Source: Actinomycetota bacterium (GTDB taxonomy: Bacteria > Actinomycetota > Actinomycetes > Nanopelagicales > Nanopelagicaceae). From it: a stretch of DNA of 13,567 nt. Below are positions 12,229 to 13,567 of the stretch, one piece after another (position 1 is the stretch's first letter; each line of letters opens with the position of its first letter). A model generated the notes under the pieces. It was not told the DNA's origin and searched no databases. It saw only the letters and a program-made list of their open reading frames with translations. A program made the position numbers and the translations under genes. The DNA lies in contig WLRE01000026.1 of assembly GCA_009698045.1 (NCBI GenBank), positions 1 through 13,567 on the forward strand. The letters are read 5' to 3'.

Positions 12229-13374
12229 AGCGGAGAATTTCTCTCCCCACAGTGGCCAATTCCATTGCTGGACGCTCCACTCTCTCCCAGCAGCGCCCAT
12301 AGCTTTAGCTCTCACTGGATTATTGAGAAGATCGATTGCGGCCTTCGCAATTTCGTGAACGTTATTTCCATCCACGCTGACTCCTGTAATTCCTTCACGT
12401 ATTGCATCTGGTGCGCCGCCTGACTTGCCCGCTATAACGGGTAAGCCACACGCACTCGCTTCTAAGTACACGATGCCTAAGCCTTCGACCTCTAACCCAA
12501 AGAAGCGCGAACGAGAGGGCATAGCAAATACATCTCCCAGTTGAATGTGCCGGGGTAATTCGTTGTACTGCACACGGCCAAGAAATTGCACATAGCTCTC
12601 AACTTTGAGTTCGCGCACTAACTTTCGAAGGTGTGCTTCGCGTGGCCCAATACCTATAAGAAGTAATGAAACATTTGGAACTTGGAGAATAATTTCTGGG
12701 AGCGCTTGAATTAGGCGATCCTGACCTTTTCGATGCACCAAGCGTCCGACCGAGAGAAGTACGCTCTTACCTTCCAAGTTATATCGAGTAACCAGATCTA
12801 CCGGCTTCTCTCCACTCGGGCTGGGAACGAAATGCTCCACCGAAATTCCAGGTGCGATGTGAACTAGTTGCGGATGCGGGCCCAGAGAATTCTTGATTGC
12901 ATCTCGCGTGAAACTGCCTAGATAGGTAACAATATCGAGTGAATTACCCATGCGACGCAGAGCCCAAGAAAATGGCCAGACCTTCGCCCACCAGACTTCA
13001 TGGCCATGAGTCATGCCAATCTGTCTCTCCACGCCAATTTTCTTAAAGAAGGGAGCCAGCCAAGCCAATGGTGCGCTCGCGCCATACCAAATCACTGTTG
13101 ATTGATAGCGGCGGAGCACTCCAGCGATATCAGCAAAGACGCGAGGGGTAGGGAGCAGAACTTTAGACTTATCGCGAATTACTTCGACTCCGTACTTTGT
13201 TGCGAGAGCTTGATCGAAGTCACGATCGCCCTCTTGCGAGGAGGTATAAATAACTAACTTGCTGCCATCGAGTTGAGATATGAGCCCGAGAATGAATGTT
13301 TCGATGCCACCAGCGCGGGGACCCAAATCATTGGTGATAAGCAGGATTGGCCGTGCGCCCACCTGTGAACTCAA
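12211..13374 (-). CDS. pimB: GT4 glycosyltransferase, PimB'-like phosphatidylinositol mannosyltransferase
   Basis: Predicted to transfer mannose from GDP-mannose to phosphatidylinositol monomannoside on the cytoplasmic side of the membrane. The 387-residue product matches Mycobacterium Rv2188c in length. N-terminal domain: LLITNDLGPRAGGIETF (11-27, glycine-rich acceptor loop) and THGHEVWWA (122-130). C-terminal domain: SVGRLVHRKGQD (208-219, Arg211 and Lys216 for the nucleotide phosphates) and EGLGIVYLEASACGLPVIAG (297-316, the E-x7-E motif) followed by SGGAPDAI. The start TTG 13374 is supported by overlap with the NlpC/P60 stop (TTGA) and GGAG ten bases upstream; GTG 13362 is an alternative. 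The neighbours (fadD15-like, NlpC/P60) are the same as in Mycobacterium, which strengthens the assignment. Other GT4 acceptors cannot be excluded from sequence alone. Confidence 0.9.
   Translation of the reverse strand: MSSQVGARPILLITNDLGPRAGGIETFILGLISQLDGSKLVIYTSSQEGDRDFDQALATKYGVEVIRDKSKVLLPTPRVFADIAGVLRRYQSTVIWYGASAPLAWLAPFFKKIGVERQIGMTHGHEVWWAKVWPFSWALRRMGNSLDIVTYLGSFTRDAIKNSLGPHPQLVHIAPGISVEHFVPSPSGEKPVDLVTRYNLEGKSVLLSVGRLVHRKGQDRLIQALPEIILQVPNVSLLLIGIGPREAHLRKLVRELKVESYVQFLGRVQYNELPRHIQLGDVFAMPSRSRFFGLEVEGLGIVYLEASACGLPVIAGKSGGAPDAIREGITGVSVDGNNVHEIAKAAIDLLNNPVRAKAMGAAGREWSVQQWNWPLWGEKFSALLRSK
12215..12228. repeat. Palindrome in the overlap of two convergent genes
   Basis: TTACTT-CT-AAGTAA is an inverted repeat with 6-bp arms. 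It contains the stop of the upper-strand regulator (TAA, 12226-12228) and codes for the last residues of both proteins, so both end in Ser-Lys. The loop is too short for a strong hairpin and there is no T-tract. Confidence 0.6.
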
Positions 13375-13567
13375 ATTCGGCGCGCTCCAACAAATGGTAA
13401 ACGCCCAAAGTAGCTACCAAAGGATTCCACTCGAACACGTGCACCAGAACGAGGGGCGTCGACCATCTGTCCCCCGCCGAGATAAATTCCTACGTGCGTA
13501 ATTGGGCGGCCAAAGAAGACAAGATCACCGGGTGCCATTGAACCGCGGGGGACGCTTTTGCCGAACC
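13371..13567 (-). CDS. NlpC/P60-family cell-wall peptidase, C-terminal fragment
   Basis: Too short for a full gene in the window because its 5' part lies beyond the right edge; 64 complete codons remain before TGA at 13371. The readable part is FGKSVPRGSMAPGDLVFFGR, then THVGIYLGGGQMVDAPRSGA and VRVESF, ending in GARRI. This is the second half of the NlpC/P60 fold: PGDLVFF precedes the catalytic His in THVGIYLG. The catalytic Cys would be upstream, outside the window. Such enzymes are secreted gamma-D-Glu-mDAP endopeptidases that cut stem peptides of peptidoglycan during growth and division. Its TGA overlaps the TTG start of the mannosyltransferase gene, so the two are one operon, as with Mycobacterium Rv2190c-Rv2188c, though there one gene lies between. 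Confidence 0.92.
   Translation of the reverse strand, partial: FGKSVPRGSMAPGDLVFFGRPITHVGIYLGGGQMVDAPRSGARVRVESFGSYFGRLPFVGARRI

Noticed and set aside
1..13567. CRISPR array, insertion sequence, tRNA, rRNA or prophage
   Set aside because: No regularly spaced repeats, transposase motifs, cloverleaf-like sequence or phage genes were recognised on reading both strands.

Overview
The window looks like a piece of a compact, roughly half-GC actinobacterial chromosome, most likely a streamlined freshwater actinobacterium of the acI / Ca. Nanopelagicales type. That placement is an inference from four things: actinobacterial-type inositol-1-phosphate synthase paired with a PadR-like regulator (as in Mycobacterium ino1 and its neighbour), the conserved block plsC-like / SRPBCC / fadD15-like / pimB'-like / NlpC-P60 known from Mycobacterium and Streptomyces, very short intergenic gaps, and many apparently leaderless start sites of the actinobacterial TANNNT type. 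No rRNA, tRNA, CRISPR array, insertion sequence or prophage gene was seen.

Layout. 1-649 (-): 5' part of a crotonase-fold enoyl-CoA hydratase/isomerase running off the left edge, divergent from a small stand-alone LuxR-type HTH protein (731-1054) with a Cys/His tail. 1219-1809 (+): a three-helix membrane protein, convergent through a strong bidirectional terminator with the padR-ino1 operon (3510-1880, -), which is translationally coupled by a GTGA overlap. A 314-bp gap (3511-3824) holds the padR promoter with two GATATATC palindromes and a possibly folded leader of a UraA-type uracil permease (3825-5066, +). Next come a LysE/RhtB exporter (5136-5795, +) and a PD-(D/E)XK nuclease-like protein with paired cysteines (5898-6593, +). 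A PlsC-like acyltransferase (7324-6590, -) is divergent from an alpha/beta hydrolase with a membrane tail (7405-8547, +). A two-gene SRPBCC-glucokinase operon (9931-8544, -) is divergent from a FadD15-like acyl-CoA synthetase (9993-11777, +), which overlaps a small regulator (to 12228, +). The right end has an NlpC/P60 peptidase fragment coupled to a PimB'-like mannosyltransferase (13567-12211, -).

How the genes relate. Ino1 (inositol phosphate), a PlsC-like acyltransferase (phosphatidic acid), FadD15-like acyl-CoA synthetase and PimB' (mannosylation of phosphatidylinositol) are all steps of actinobacterial envelope lipid synthesis; NlpC/P60 acts on the cell wall; UraA and LysE-type proteins handle import and export of small molecules; glucokinase feeds glycolysis and inositol synthesis.

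The most unusual item is the regulator at about 11728-12228: it looks like a histidine-kinase dimerisation domain (HisKA_3 type) joined directly to a LuxR DNA-binding domain, with no ATPase domain and with the acidic residue after the histidine replaced by alanine. Other points worth checking are the hydrolase-membrane tail fusion, the four-cysteine nuclease, the Cys/His-tailed LuxR protein, a cluster of leaderless promoters, and a 12-base sequence shared between the padR operator region and the start of the SRPBCC gene.
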